This document shows, piece after piece, positions 17,491 through 27,054 of a stretch of DNA of 49,659 nt. This DNA is from an uncultured Lachnospiraceae bacterium. Its GTDB lineage: Bacteria > Bacillota > Clostridia > Lachnospirales > Lachnospiraceae. The notes beneath the pieces were generated by a model. The model saw only the letters and a program-made list of their open reading frames with translations, ran no database searches and was not told the DNA's origin. The translations under genes were made by a program, and so were the position numbers. The stretch's first letter is position 1, and every line of letters begins with the position of its first letter. The stretch lies in the NCBI GenBank assembly GCA_947037115.1, contig CAMQTN010000012.1, positions 1 to 49,659 on the forward strand, written 5' to 3'.

Positions 17491-19532
17491 TATGCTGTCA
17501 CCATCCCAACAGACTGTAATTCAACGCTGGATTCCACCTCGTTGTAAGACACAACGACCAAATCCTTGTAGTAGTCCTCTGTCAGCTTTTTAAAGTACGC
17601 ACGCACAATAGGGGACGTAATCACAATCGGCAGCTTACCAAGGTCTTCCAGCTTCTTGACCTCCTCGCCCAGAGAATCCATAATGCCTCTGGTCTTGGCG
17701 GGGTCGAGAGTCAGGTAAGCTCCCTGCTCTGTCTGCTTTACGCTGGCCATAATCTCCTGCTCCAGCTTCGGATCCAGCGTCACCACGCTGGTCGTCTCGT
17801 TGGCAGGGAAAAACTTGCCTGAAATCGCCCGCTTTAAGCTCTGTCTGACATACTCTGTCAGAATATCCGTATCTCTGGTAGTGGCCGCATAGTCCGCCAA
17901 TGTCTCGAACACAGTGAGAAGATCCCTGATGGAAATCCCCTCTCTCAGCAGGTTCTGAAGCACCTTCTGTATCTCTCCAAGTCCCAGAAGCTTGGGTACA
18001 AGTTCCTCCACAAGGGACGGGTTTGTCTCCTTTAAATTGTCCACCAGGCTCTGTACATCCTGCCTTGTCAGAAGCTCCGAGATGTACTGTCTGATAATCT
18101 CCGTCAGATGGGTCGCAATGATAGATGGCGGGTCAACTACGGTATAGCCCATGCTCTCCGCCCGCTCACGCTGTCCCTCGGTAATCCAGATCGCAGGAAG
18201 GTGGAAGGAAGGCTCGAAAGTCGGGATACCCGTAATCTCCTCCTCCACATAGCCGGGATTCATGGCCATATAATGGTCGAAAAGGATCTCGCCCTCACTG
18301 ACCTGCACACCTTTTATCTTAATAATATATTGGTTCGGGTTCAACTGTATGTTATCACGCAGACGAATGATCGGCACAACCGTACCGAGCTCCAGCGCGA
18401 TCTGTCTTCTGATCATAACCACACGATCCAGAAGATCGCCGCCCTGATTGACGTCCGCCAGGGGAATGATACCATAACCAAACTCCAGCTCGATGGGGTC
18501 CACCTGCAGAAGGGAAGTGACATTCTCCGGCTGGCGGATCTCCTCCGCCGCTGCTTCCTCCTCGTCCGCCTCGTGCTCGATCTCCGCCGTCTCAATCGTG
18601 CCCGCCATAACTCTGCCTACCACAATAAAGACCAGGCCAAGTCCCACGAAGACCACAGGATTCAGCGGCGTAACAATTCCCAGAAAAGCCAGAACCGCAC
18701 CCACCAGATACAGTACCTTGGGCACGCCGAAAAGCTGGCTGATCAGCACAGTACCAAAATCCGCCTCCTTGGAGCCCTTCGTCACAAGAATACCTGTGGC
18801 AAGAGAGATCAGCAGAGACGGAATCTGGCTCACCAGACCGTCACCGATGGTCAGGATCGTATATTTATTGAGGGCTTCGCTCATCTCCAGCCCCTGCCGG
18901 ACAACACCGAACGCGAGGCCGCCCACGATATTGATAAACGTGATGATCAGACCTGCCGTTGCATCTCCCTTAACGTACTTCACGGCACCGTCCATGGAAC
19001 CGAAGAAACTGGATTCTTCCTGAATTTTCTCGCGGCGTCTTTTTGCCTCCTCATCCGTGATCGCGCCTGTATTCAAGTCTGCGTCAATAGCCATCTGTTT
19101 ACCTGGCATGGCGTCCAGCGTAAATCTGGCCGTTACCTCAGCCACACGCTCAGAACCTTTGTTGATAATCATAAACTGCACGATAATCAGAATAATAAAT
19201 ACAAGGACACCAATGACAATATCACCGCCGCCCACATACTGTCCGAAGGTCTGTACCACGTTACCGGCGTCACCCTCGGAAAGGATCAGCCTGGTGGATG
19301 AGACGTTCAGGGCGATCCTGAAAATAGTCGTAAAGAGCAGGATCGTCGGATAAAAAGACATATTCAATACTTCGTTGGCAAACATACAGCCAAACATAAC
19401 CGTAAAGGCGACCGCAATATTACATGCCAAAAGCACATCCAAAAGCCCCGATTTGATCGGGACAATCAGCATGATAAACGCTGCCAGTAAGTATAAAACA
19501 ACACCCACATCTCCAATTTTCAGCTTCGGCAC
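17490..19532 (-). CDS. flhA: Flagellar export gate protein FlhA
   Basis: FlhA forms the nonameric export ring of the flagellar type III system. The 680-residue product has about eight membrane segments in the first 310 residues. The FHIPEP-family signature is present (SERVAEVTARFTLDAMPGKQ, then AIDADLNTGAI, about 145-180). A linker leads to the cytoplasmic C-terminal domain (about 350-680) that receives substrates. The start is GTG, with a strong AAGGAGGT site upstream. It follows flhB by 28 bases and overlaps flhF by one base. Confidence 0.98.
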   Translation of the reverse strand: MPKLKIGDVGVVLYLLAAFIMLIVPIKSGLLDVLLACNIAVAFTVMFGCMFANEVLNMSFYPTILLFTTIFRIALNVSSTRLILSEGDAGNVVQTFGQYVGGGDIVIGVLVFIILIIVQFMIINKGSERVAEVTARFTLDAMPGKQMAIDADLNTGAITDEEAKRRREKIQEESSFFGSMDGAVKYVKGDATAGLIITFINIVGGLAFGVVRQGLEMSEALNKYTILTIGDGLVSQIPSLLISLATGILVTKGSKEADFGTVLISQLFGVPKVLYLVGAVLAFLGIVTPLNPVVFVGLGLVFIVVGRVMAGTIETAEIEHEADEEEAAAEEIRQPENVTSLLQVDPIELEFGYGIIPLADVNQGGDLLDRVVMIRRQIALELGTVVPIIRLRDNIQLNPNQYIIKIKGVQVSEGEILFDHYMAMNPGYVEEEITGIPTFEPSFHLPAIWITEGQRERAESMGYTVVDPPSIIATHLTEIIRQYISELLTRQDVQSLVDNLKETNPSLVEELVPKLLGLGEIQKVLQNLLREGISIRDLLTVFETLADYAATTRDTDILTEYVRQSLKRAISGKFFPANETTSVVTLDPKLEQEIMASVKQTEQGAYLTLDPAKTRGIMDSLGEEVKKLEDLGKLPIVITSPIVRAYFKKLTEDYYKDLVVVSYNEVESSVELQSVGMVTA

Positions 19533-19560
19533 CGCAAGTCACCTCCTTTCAGAATCGTTA

Positions 19561-20673
19561 CTAGACTTTGCCCTGCAAGTGGTAAACGAAAGCCAGCACT
19601 TCCGCCACCGCCTGATACAGCTCCGGCGGCACCACGCTGCCCACGTCCACATTGGCGTATAACATACGGGCCAGGGGCTTATTTTCCACAATTTCTATAT
19701 GATTTTCTTTCGCAGTATCCTTAATCTTCTGCGCCAGATAGTCGGCGCCTTTCGCCACCACGAAGGGGGCGTCATAAACTTCAGGATCGTACTTGATCGC
19801 CACCGCAAAGTGGGTCGGGTTGGTGATAACCACATCCGCCTCGGGGAGCTGCTGCATCATGCGGCGTCTGGAGGCTTCCATCATCCTCTGCCTCTGTTTC
19901 CCTTTGATCTGCGGGTCACCTTCCTGATTCTTGTACTCGTCCTTGACCTCCTGTTTGGTCATCTTCATATCATTCTTGAACTTGATCTTCTGATAGGCAA
20001 AATCCGCAGCGGCTATCAGCATATAAAACAGGGATATCCTGATTCCCAGATTGATAACCAGATCCCCCACCTGCGCAATCCCCTGATTCAGGGAAACATC
20101 GTAGAGCTGGTAGATCGGCGGCATGTTTTTTCTCAGATAGTCATATACCACATAGCCGATCAGCGTCAGTTTCAAAAACGATTTTAACAGTTCCACCAGC
20201 GAATTTTTGGAAAAGATACGCTTGAAACCGCTCACAGGGTTCAGCTTATTAAATTTCGGCTGAAGCGGCTTACCGGTGATCTTCCACTTTACCTGTAAGA
20301 TATTTGTGATAAAAGCCACCAGAAACCCCACGATCAGAAAGGGCGCTATCACCTGTAAAATCTTGAGCAGATTCGATGTAAAGAGCATCCTAAAAGTCTG
20401 CGTCTGGACATGGCCCCCATACAGCTTCGCATACTCCGGAATCTGGGAGTAAAGGTGGAACATATTCCCCACAAAAGCCGTCCCAATATATCCCATCAGG
20501 AAACGGAACATGAGAAAGGCTGCAAGAAGTTCAAAAGCGCTGGTCACCTCTTTACTCTTGGCTACCTGTCCCTCATTTCGGGCGTCAGTCAGTTTTTTCT
20601 GGGTAGGCTCCTCCGTCTTTTCCCCGCCAGGCCCTTCCTTGGCAAAGAACTGGAGATTATACTGTAAGATCAA
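19561..20673 (-). CDS. flhB: Flagellar export switch protein FlhB
   Basis: FlhB changes export specificity from hook to filament proteins after cleaving itself. The 370 residues contain four membrane segments (about 45-210) and a cytoplasmic domain with the autocleavage motif N285-P-T-H in VITNPTHFAVAIKYDP. The start is a TTG overlapping the fliR stop (TTGA); GGAGGGG lies at good distance, and no ATG serves better. The N-terminus MILQYNLQFFAKEG supports this start. The overlap with fliR suggests coupled translation. Confidence 0.97.
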   Translation of the reverse strand: MILQYNLQFFAKEGPGGEKTEEPTQKKLTDARNEGQVAKSKEVTSAFELLAAFLMFRFLMGYIGTAFVGNMFHLYSQIPEYAKLYGGHVQTQTFRMLFTSNLLKILQVIAPFLIVGFLVAFITNILQVKWKITGKPLQPKFNKLNPVSGFKRIFSKNSLVELLKSFLKLTLIGYVVYDYLRKNMPPIYQLYDVSLNQGIAQVGDLVINLGIRISLFYMLIAAADFAYQKIKFKNDMKMTKQEVKDEYKNQEGDPQIKGKQRQRMMEASRRRMMQQLPEADVVITNPTHFAVAIKYDPEVYDAPFVVAKGADYLAQKIKDTAKENHIEIVENKPLARMLYANVDVGSVVPPELYQAVAEVLAFVYHLQGKV

Positions 20674-21449
20674 ACCATCCCCTCCACAAAGGATACTATC
20701 ATCCTCTTCATCTGTGTGAATACATTGTCCGACAGAGCCGGAAGCATCCGCATCGACAAAAAGAGGATTCCAAGTCCCACAAGCACCTTAAACTGCATGC
20801 CGACGGCAAACATATTAAGCTGCGGGGACACCTTGGCGAGTACGCCAAGCACACAGTTTAAAAATATCATGGCACAGAAGATCGGCAGTATAATGCGGAA
20901 CCCTATTACAATATAATCGCTCAGAAACATGAGGACGGATCCCATCAGCGCTTCGCTCTTAAAGACCGCGCCATTGATCGGAATTAAGGTAAAGGTATCT
21001 ACCAGCGCTCCCAGAAGATACTGGTATAAACCTGAAATAATCATAAAAAGCGTAAACATGTACTGATAAAATACGCCTGTAAAGGTAGCCTGCTCCCTGG
21101 TTGTCGGATCTAACAGGGAAACCATGGACAAACCGATTTCCATATCTGCGATACTTCCTGCAAAGGAGGTCACCGTGGTGCATATCTGCGCGCCCCAGCC
21201 GATCAGGAAACCTGTCAGGGCCTCCTTCATCACAATCATGGCGTAACCCAGAAGGGTGTTGTAAACCACCTCATTGTGATCCACCGCATGATAGAGCAGA
21301 TAGGAGAGAAAGATACTGAACCCAACCTTCACCCGGTGCGGCACATTTGACATACCGAAAAACGGAGCCACATACACAAAGCAGCTGATCCGCACCAGAA
21401 TCAGCAGGAAATATTCCAAATCCGCATAATTAAAGCTGATGTCTAACAT
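20670..21449 (-). CDS. fliR: Flagellar export gate protein FliR
   Basis: FliR is part of the FliP5-Q4-R1 export channel in the inner membrane at the centre of the MS ring. The 259-residue product is almost entirely hydrophobic, with about six to eight membrane segments. Family features include FVYVAPFFGMSNVPHRVK near residue 25 and GFLIGWGAQICTTVTSFAG near residue 80. The ribosome binding site is weak (GGAAAG). It lies 32 bases after fliQ and overlaps flhB by four bases. Confidence 0.96.
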   Translation of the reverse strand: MLDISFNYADLEYFLLILVRISCFVYVAPFFGMSNVPHRVKVGFSIFLSYLLYHAVDHNEVVYNTLLGYAMIVMKEALTGFLIGWGAQICTTVTSFAGSIADMEIGLSMVSLLDPTTREQATFTGVFYQYMFTLFMIISGLYQYLLGALVDTFTLIPINGAVFKSEALMGSVLMFLSDYIVIGFRIILPIFCAMIFLNCVLGVLAKVSPQLNMFAVGMQFKVLVGLGILFLSMRMLPALSDNVFTQMKRMIVSFVEGMV

Positions 21450-21481
21450 AACGCCACTTTCCGGGAATCCCCGCCGCCCTG

Positions 21482-21751
21482 TTATCTGATATACAGATTA
21501 AAATCTGACCAGAGACCCGCCATAAACTCTACCATATTGTTCATAATCCAATGTCCTGTGAGCATCAGCATCAGGAAAATTGCCAGCACCTTTGGCACAA
21601 AGGTAAGCGTCTGCTCCTGAATGGACGTAACCGTCTGAAAAATACTCACAATCAGACCCACGCACAAAGACACCAGAAGCATCGGCGCTGCGCACTTGAT
21701 AATCGTAAAAATCGCCTGTTCGGCAATGGCTGTAACGTCATTGGTTGTCAT
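21482..21751 (-). CDS. fliQ: Flagellar export gate protein FliQ
   Basis: FliQ is a small two-helix export channel subunit. With the ATG at 21751 the product is 89 residues (MTTNDVTAIAEQAIF...), the usual family length; a TTG at 21769 would add six unlikely residues. GGAGAGG stands 9 bases before the chosen ATG. Two long hydrophobic helices (about 12-38 and 50-76) enclose a short loop with IQEQTLTFVPK, a recognised FliQ feature. It lies 26 bases after fliP. Confidence 0.96.
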   Translation of the reverse strand: MTTNDVTAIAEQAIFTIIKCAAPMLLVSLCVGLIVSIFQTVTSIQEQTLTFVPKVLAIFLMLMLTGHWIMNNMVEFMAGLWSDFNLYIR

Positions 21752-21777
21752 TCCCCACACCCTCTCCAATCAGGTTT

Positions 21778-22680
21778 TTAGTAATAGAAGCTCTCCACTA
21801 CCCCTTTAATCACCAGATACCAGCCATCTGCCAGTACAAAGAGCAGAATCTTGAACGGCATGGAAATCGTGGTCGGCGGCAGCATCATCATACCCATACT
21901 CATGAGGGTGGAAGCCACCACCATATCAATGACGATAAACGGAATATATATCAGGAAACCGATAATAAACGCCGTTCTAAGCTCGTTGATAATAAATGCG
22001 GGGACCAGAACGCTCAACGGGATATCGTCCAATTCACCATTCCACTCTGTACGGCTCAAATCCATAAAAAAGTTTACATCGCTTTTCTGTGTCTGCCCGT
22101 ACATAAACTGTCTGATCGGCGCGGCTGCAGCCGTAATCGCCTCCTCCTGCGTCAGCTCTCCCGCCTCAAAGGGTGCTACCGCCTCTGTATAAACCGCAGT
22201 CAGCGTCGGCTGCATAATATAGAAGGTCAAAAACAGCGCTATACCGATTAACACAGTATTCGGCGGAGCTGTCTGCGTATTGAGCGCCTGCCTCGTAAAA
22301 TGGAGTACAATAATAATCCTCGTAAACGAGGTTAACATAATAATCAATGACGGTGCAATAGCAATCAAGGTAAGGATCAACAGAATCCGCAGAGCACCAT
22401 TCACACTGCCATTACCATTGTTGTATGTAACCGTCACCGTATTGGCGATATTCATTTCAGCCAGATCATCCGCATTATCCGATGCACCGGGAGGATCCAG
22501 GTTTGTCCTCTCATTGGAGGTACCTGTCAGATTGGAGTCCCGATAGGGGGTATCAGTCACCGGTCTCGTCGTAGAGTCCGTCGCAAAAGCGGTTTCACCC
22601 CAACTAAGATACAATATGCCTGCCATCATCAGCAGGCATATTAATTTTGCCAAATGATATCCGGAAAAATATTTCTTCAT
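21778..22680 (-). CDS. fliP: Flagellar export gate protein FliP
   Basis: FliP forms most of the export pore. The 300-residue protein starts with a cleavable signal peptide (about 1-34, ending around ETAFA). A soluble stretch of about 60 residues rich in Asn, Asp and Thr follows, longer than in many FliP proteins. The conserved core includes IMLTSFTRIIIVLHFTRQAL and QTAPPNTVLIGIALFLTF, plus the C-terminal PFIVIDMVVASTLMSMGMMM signature. The ATG overlaps the fliO stop by four bases (ATGA), so the two are probably translationally coupled. Confidence 0.97.
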   Translation of the reverse strand: MKKYFSGYHLAKLICLLMMAGILYLSWGETAFATDSTTRPVTDTPYRDSNLTGTSNERTNLDPPGASDNADDLAEMNIANTVTVTYNNGNGSVNGALRILLILTLIAIAPSLIIMLTSFTRIIIVLHFTRQALNTQTAPPNTVLIGIALFLTFYIMQPTLTAVYTEAVAPFEAGELTQEEAITAAAAPIRQFMYGQTQKSDVNFFMDLSRTEWNGELDDIPLSVLVPAFIINELRTAFIIGFLIYIPFIVIDMVVASTLMSMGMMMLPPTTISMPFKILLFVLADGWYLVIKGVVESFYY

Positions 22681-23060
22681 TCGTCTCGCCCGTCTTCTTT
22701 TTCCAGGATTCTTTCTTTCTGAATTTTCGCAAGTACGTCCCTAAAACCGAGCGCACTTCCAACAGACCCCTCGGAAAAATTCATCTCCTCCTCGGGAATC
22801 TCTGATAACATTGTAACAGTATCTTTGCAGACTGCAACAGCCAAATATTTCCGGCCAACCCTGATAATCTGCACATACTTGTTATTTGACAGCCGAAGCG
22901 CCTCAACAAGCTCCATATTCGCCCCGGCAGTGCTGCCTTTCTGGTAATTGCCGATCCACTTCGTGACAAACGCAGTGACAGCCAGCACAAAGACAAATAA
23001 AAGCAGAACTGTTACAAACTGCACATAGGAGTCAGTTTTTTCAGATAACGCAAGGAGCAT
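22677..23060 (-). CDS. fliO: Flagellar biosynthesis protein FliO
   Basis: FliO stabilises assembly of FliP. The 127-residue product has one membrane helix (about 16-36) and a small cytoplasmic domain. The weakly conserved pattern of the family is seen in VEALRLSNNKYVQIIRVGRKY and LAVAVCKDTVTMLSEIPEEE (about 50-92). Its ATG shares one base with the cheY stop (TAATG), and its stop overlaps fliP. The identification rests equally on position and on this pattern. Confidence 0.9.
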   Translation of the reverse strand: MLLALSEKTDSYVQFVTVLLLFVFVLAVTAFVTKWIGNYQKGSTAGANMELVEALRLSNNKYVQIIRVGRKYLAVAVCKDTVTMLSEIPEEEMNFSEGSVGSALGFRDVLAKIQKERILEKEDGRDE

Positions 23061-23422
23061 TAACCTACAACCTTCTTCACAGCCTCTAACACACGGTCAG
23101 CCTGGAAAGGTTTTACAATGAAATCCTTGGCGCCGGACTGAATGGACTCGATAACCATAGCCTGCTGGCCCATAGCGGAACACATGATAACCATAGCCCC
23201 GGGATCGCCCTCTTTGATCTTCTTGAGCGCCTGAATGCCATCCATCTCCGGCATTGTGATATCCATCAGTACGAGATCGGGCTTAAGTTCATTATATTTT
23301 TCAACTGCCTTAGCACCGTTCTCAGCCTCACCCGCCACGTTATAGCCGTTTTTGGTCAGGATATCCTTGATCATCATTCGCATAAACGCTGCATCATCAC
23401 ATACTAAAATATTTTTTGCCAT
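23060..23422 (-). CDS. cheY: Chemotaxis response regulator CheY
   Basis: CheY carries phosphate from CheA to the flagellar switch (FliM and FliY). The 120-residue single receiver domain has the acidic pair D9-D10, phosphoacceptor D54 (LVLMDITMPEMDG), S82 and K104 (FIVKPF). The length is typical for a stand-alone CheY. It lies between fliY and fliO as in B. subtilis. Confidence 0.97.
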   Translation of the reverse strand: MAKNILVCDDAAFMRMMIKDILTKNGYNVAGEAENGAKAVEKYNELKPDLVLMDITMPEMDGIQALKKIKEGDPGAMVIMCSAMGQQAMVIESIQSGAKDFIVKPFQADRVLEAVKKVVG

Positions 23423-23442
23423 GTCTCTTCTCCTATCACATA

Positions 23443-24660
23443 TTATTTGATAATTTCAGTTACCCGAATACCAAAGTTTTCCTCGATTACCACTACCTCG
23501 CCCTTTGCTACAAACTTACCGTTGACCAAAACATCAATCGGTTCGCCGGCAATCTTATCCAACTCTATAATGGTTCCCGGTACGAACTCCAAAATTTCTG
23601 AAATAGATTTGGAAGTTCTTCCCAGTTCTACCGTTACCTCCAGAGGCACATCCTTAATCAACTCGATGTTTTCCTGACTCTGCATCGGATTATAGTCCCC
23701 GGCAAAGTTCTGGAACTGAACGGGCTGTACGTTCATATTAGGCTGCATTGCCATCTGCGGCATCATCTGCATCTGTGGCATTCCCATCTGAGGCATCTGC
23801 ATCTGCGGCATTCCCATCTGGGGCATACCCATCTGCATCTGGCTCATATCCATCTGCGGCGCCTGCGCCATTGGCTGTGCCTGTGGCATCGCCTGCGGAG
23901 CCGGGGCCGGAGCCGGTTCGGGAGCCGGAGCTGCGGCAGATGCTGCACCTCCATCGCCTTCCTGGTTTATAAGGAAAGTATCGTAAACATCCTTCGCAAA
24001 GTCTATCGGATACAACTGCATGATAGTGGAATCCACCAGTTCGTCAATCTGCATCCTGAAAGAAATCTTAACAAAGGTGCCTTCCAGAAAATCAGCTATT
24101 TCACCGCCCGATTTAAAAGCTGTGAGATCAATCAGGCTTGCCTCCGGCGGACTGATATCGATCATCTTGCCGAACATGGTGGAGAGCGCCGTGGATGAAG
24201 CACCCATCATCTGGTTCATTGCCTCCGAGATCGCGCTCAGATGCAATTCTCCCAACTCTCCGTCCGTATTGCTGCCATCGCCGCCCATCATCAGATCGGT
24301 GATGATCTTTACGTCATGTTCCTTTAAGATCAGGATATTCGATCCATCCAACCCTTGTGTATATTTAATCAGAATAAATACGCAGGGCTTCTCGTAATCT
24401 TCCAGTACATTCTTCCATGTCGCCAGCCTGACAATCGGCGTTGTGATATTAACTTTCCGGTTCACAACCGAAAACAGGGTGGTCGCAGATGCGCCCATAC
24501 TGATATTCGCAACTTCACCGATGGCGTCCTTCTCCGCGTCCGTCAGCAGTGTATCATCTGCGTCCGGCCCGTCAAAAGGTGATGTACTCTCGCTGTCGCC
24601 CGAATCGCCATCGCCATTCAAGAGCGCATTTATTTCATCCTGTGATAACATTCCGTCCAT
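23443..24660 (-). CDS. fliY: Flagellar switch protein and CheY-P phosphatase FliY
   Basis: FliY combines a CheC-like phosphatase with the FliN-type switch domain of the C ring. In 405 residues: an N-terminal CheY-binding peptide (LSQDEINALLNGD, 5-17), a CheC-like domain with both active sites (E49/N52 in AIGEVANISMGA and E146/N149 in AISEAMNQMMGA), an unusual Met/Gln/Pro-rich linker (about 240-320), and the C-terminal SpoA/FliN domain (about 325-405, with VTVELGRTSKSISEILEF). The ATG lies four bases after the fliM stop, with GAGGGGGAG upstream. Confidence 0.96.
   Translation of the reverse strand: MDGMLSQDEINALLNGDGDSGDSESTSPFDGPDADDTLLTDAEKDAIGEVANISMGASATTLFSVVNRKVNITTPIVRLATWKNVLEDYEKPCVFILIKYTQGLDGSNILILKEHDVKIITDLMMGGDGSNTDGELGELHLSAISEAMNQMMGASSTALSTMFGKMIDISPPEASLIDLTAFKSGGEIADFLEGTFVKISFRMQIDELVDSTIMQLYPIDFAKDVYDTFLINQEGDGGAASAAAPAPEPAPAPAPQAMPQAQPMAQAPQMDMSQMQMGMPQMGMPQMQMPQMGMPQMQMMPQMAMQPNMNVQPVQFQNFAGDYNPMQSQENIELIKDVPLEVTVELGRTSKSISEILEFVPGTIIELDKIAGEPIDVLVNGKFVAKGEVVVIEENFGIRVTEIIK
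23746..23860. repeat. Short imperfect repeats coding the Met-rich linker of FliY
   Basis: Units of about 20-30 bases (ATCTGCGGCATTCCCATCTG and close variants) repeat several times. On the coding strand they encode reiterated G-M-P-Q-M and Q-M-Q-M blocks. The unit boundaries are approximate. Confidence 0.7.
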
Positions 24661-24664
24661 GCTT

Positions 24665-25645
24665 CTACTCCCCCTCTCTGATTACCGACGTGATTCTCAC
24701 AGAGTTCTTATCCCTGCTGGTGCCCGGGAGTGCCGTGAATTTCTTAATATTACCCACATACACTGTAAGATCCTGCTCGACCTCGGTATCTAGTCGTATA
24801 ATGTCGCCGCGTTGCAGATTCACAAAGTCGGTGACCGATATGCTCGTCTTTCCCAGCACTGCTGTGACAGGAACATCCACTCTCTTGACAAGGGCCTCGA
24901 TGTATTCCTCGAAATCCTCGTCGTCCAGCTCCTGCATATTCGCGTACCAGAACTTCGTATTGAGCTTATCCATGACGCTCTCCAACGTGAAGAAGGGGAG
25001 ACATACATTCATAAATCCTTCCACCTCGCCTATTTTCATATTCAAGGTGATAATAGCAATCATATCATTCGGTGCGATGATCTGTGCGAACTGGGAGTTT
25101 GTCTCGATTCGCTCCAGTACCGGATTGATCTCCACCACATTCTTCCATGGTTCCCGCATCAGCTGCATGCAGACTACCATCATTTTTTCTATGATTGTCA
25201 TCTCTATTTCGGTGAACTCCCTGCTCTTTTCCAGCGAATCCCCCGCTCCGCCCAGCATCCTGTCTATCATCGCGAATCCCAGCTGGGAAGCCAGCTCTAT
25301 CAGGATCGTCCCGCCAAGGGGCTGGAAATTCACAATTCCCAAAATAACCGGATTGGAAAGGGAGTTGGAAAACTCCGAGAAAATAACCGTCTCGGAACTT
25401 GTCACCGATACCTGTACATTCTTTCTCAGGTGCACCTGCATACTTGTGGAAAGCAGACGCCCATAATGCTCATATATAATTTCCAGTGTGCGCAGATGTT
25501 CTTTCGAGAACTTGGTCGGCCGTTTAAAGTCGTAATCCTTAACCTGTTTGTCATCAGCGCCATTCAGTTCATCCGTGTCCAGCTCACCGCTGCTCAGCGC
25601 GGCCAGCAGATTATCTATCTCACTTTGCGATAGTACCTCTCCCAC
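24665..25645 (-). CDS. fliM: Flagellar motor switch protein FliM
   Basis: FliM binds CheY-P and forms the middle of the C ring. The 326 residues start with the CheY-binding motif LSQSEIDNLLAAL (5-17). The middle CheC-like domain (about 45-230) includes SLSNPVILGIVNFQPLGGTI, and the C-terminal SpoA domain (about 245-320) includes VPVTAVLGKTSISVTDFVNL. The start is a GTG behind a strong GGAGGTGA site. It lies between fliL and fliY. Confidence 0.97.
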   Translation of the reverse strand: MGEVLSQSEIDNLLAALSSGELDTDELNGADDKQVKDYDFKRPTKFSKEHLRTLEIIYEHYGRLLSTSMQVHLRKNVQVSVTSSETVIFSEFSNSLSNPVILGIVNFQPLGGTILIELASQLGFAMIDRMLGGAGDSLEKSREFTEIEMTIIEKMMVVCMQLMREPWKNVVEINPVLERIETNSQFAQIIAPNDMIAIITLNMKIGEVEGFMNVCLPFFTLESVMDKLNTKFWYANMQELDDEDFEEYIEALVKRVDVPVTAVLGKTSISVTDFVNLQRGDIIRLDTEVEQDLTVYVGNIKKFTALPGTSRDKNSVRITSVIREGE

Positions 25646-25684
25646 GAAAAGTTCACCTCCTGTGGTTCTTATTCCTTCTCAATA

Positions 25685-26206
25685 CTATCCAAACATGATG
25701 TCACCAAATGACACGTTATAGATAAACTTGGAATCGAACATATTCTGTATTCTTTCCAGGATTTCTTTCTTGATCGTCTCCTGATTGTCTCTTACCTCTT
25801 CCATTGTGTACTGCCCAAACACACCGTTGATCTGGTCCTTCATCAGTCCTTCCATAGTGCCCAGATTCTCTGCGGAGCCATATTCCTTATAGCCTTCCGC
25901 TTTTGTGTTGATTGACAGTGTGACAGAAACGACACAGTAGTGATCCTTGTCGTCTCCCTCGGTCTTTTTCAGCGGGATCGTCATATTATCCGCGAAGGAA
26001 TATGTCTCAGTATCCGCCATGGAAACGACCTCATCAGGCCCTCTTGTGCCTGACGCCAGCTCCAGATTGATAGCCGTCGCAATATTGTCCACCAGCGCGG
26101 TGGTACTCTTGGAAGCGCCGACCACACTGAACATCATTATGGCGGTCAATACGATATTTACGATCAACAGCGCCAGAATAATTACGGAAATCAGATTCTT
26201 CTTCAT
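25685..26206 (-). CDS. fliL: Flagellar basal-body protein FliL
   Basis: FliL surrounds the stator and supports torque and motor stability. The 173-residue product has a short cytoplasmic start, one membrane helix (about 6-27) and an extracellular domain. The C-terminal motif (about 125-170) is characteristic: EEVRDNQETIKKEILERIQN followed by a hydrophobic strand and FGDIMFG. GGAGAAGG precedes the ATG. It lies between motB and fliM. Confidence 0.93.
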   Translation of the reverse strand: MKKNLISVIILALLIVNIVLTAIMMFSVVGASKSTTALVDNIATAINLELASGTRGPDEVVSMADTETYSFADNMTIPLKKTEGDDKDHYCVVSVTLSINTKAEGYKEYGSAENLGTMEGLMKDQINGVFGQYTMEEVRDNQETIKKEILERIQNMFDSKFIYNVSFGDIMFG

Positions 26207-26235
26207 AGCTTTTGCCTTCTCCTTTTACACTCAAG

Positions 26236-27054
26236 TTAATAAGAACTAAGCGAATTGTATATCTTAATCTCCACTCTTCTGTTCTTCGCCCTGCCTTCCG
26301 GCGTGGAATTATCCGCAACAGGAAGATACTCGCCTCTTCCGGCATGTTTGACATTTGCAGGATCGAGATTCGTGATTGAAAGAATATAATCAAACACTGA
26401 CAGCGCACGCCCGGAGCTCAACTCGTTATTGTTAGAATACTTTGCCCCTGACATCGGCACATTATCCGTGTGCCCTTCTATCTCGATCGTGCCATCCGCA
26501 TACCGTTCCAGAATCAGTCCCACCTGATCCAGAATGGGTTTGGCGTCATCCTTAAGAAGAGTGCTACCCGAATCAAAGAGCAGCGCTCCCTTCAGGGTCA
26601 ACTGGACAAACTGTGCGGTAAATACCACGTCCACCTCATCCTCCAGGTCCCTCTCATCCAGCGCTTCCTGAATCTTCTCGGCCAGCGCTTCGGACTCCTC
26701 CATCTGCGCCTCTTCCAGCTTCTCCTTCGCTTCGGCGACTTCCTCCGCCACATCCTCGGAGACCATCGAGCCGTCGTCCATCTTACCTGTGCTGTTTATA
26801 TATTCATCCAGCTCATTGAGCTGGCTGACACCGTTGCTGATCAGCATGCCGTCTCCGATCGCCGCCGCTCCCGCATCAAAAACGGAAAACATCTGGTTGA
26901 AAGATGCGACAACCTTCTCCTGCTTCACTTCATCAATCGTTGACATCGAGAAGAGCAGGACGAAGAAACAAAGGAGCAGGTTCATCAGGTCGGAAAAAGT
27001 GGCCATCCACGCTGGGGAACCTTTTGGGGGATCTTCCGGCTTCTTCTTAGCCAT
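26236..27054 (-). CDS. motB: Flagellar stator protein MotB
   Basis: MotB anchors the stator to peptidoglycan and provides the ion-binding aspartate. From the ATG at 27054 the product is 272 residues: MAKKKPEDPPKGSPAWMATF, then D22, the ion-carrying residue, in the single membrane helix SDLMNLLLCFFVLLFSMS. A linker with coiled coil follows, then a C-terminal OmpA-like domain (about 145-270) with FDSGSTLLKDDAKPIL, IEIEGHTDNVPMSG and NRRVEI. The GTG at 27063 is a less likely start, because GGAGG lies 8 bases ahead of the ATG. It overlaps the motA stop by 8 bases. Confidence 0.96.
   Translation of the reverse strand: MAKKKPEDPPKGSPAWMATFSDLMNLLLCFFVLLFSMSTIDEVKQEKVVASFNQMFSVFDAGAAAIGDGMLISNGVSQLNELDEYINSTGKMDDGSMVSEDVAEEVAEAKEKLEEAQMEESEALAEKIQEALDERDLEDEVDVVFTAQFVQLTLKGALLFDSGSTLLKDDAKPILDQVGLILERYADGTIEIEGHTDNVPMSGAKYSNNNELSSGRALSVFDYILSITNLDPANVKHAGRGEYLPVADNSTPEGRAKNRRVEIKIYNSLSSY

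Noticed and set aside
18108..19301. Long plus-strand open frame (397 codons) opposite flhA
   Set aside because: It is fully within flhA on the other strand. The product is rich in His, Arg and Asn with no domain, and flhA is certain.
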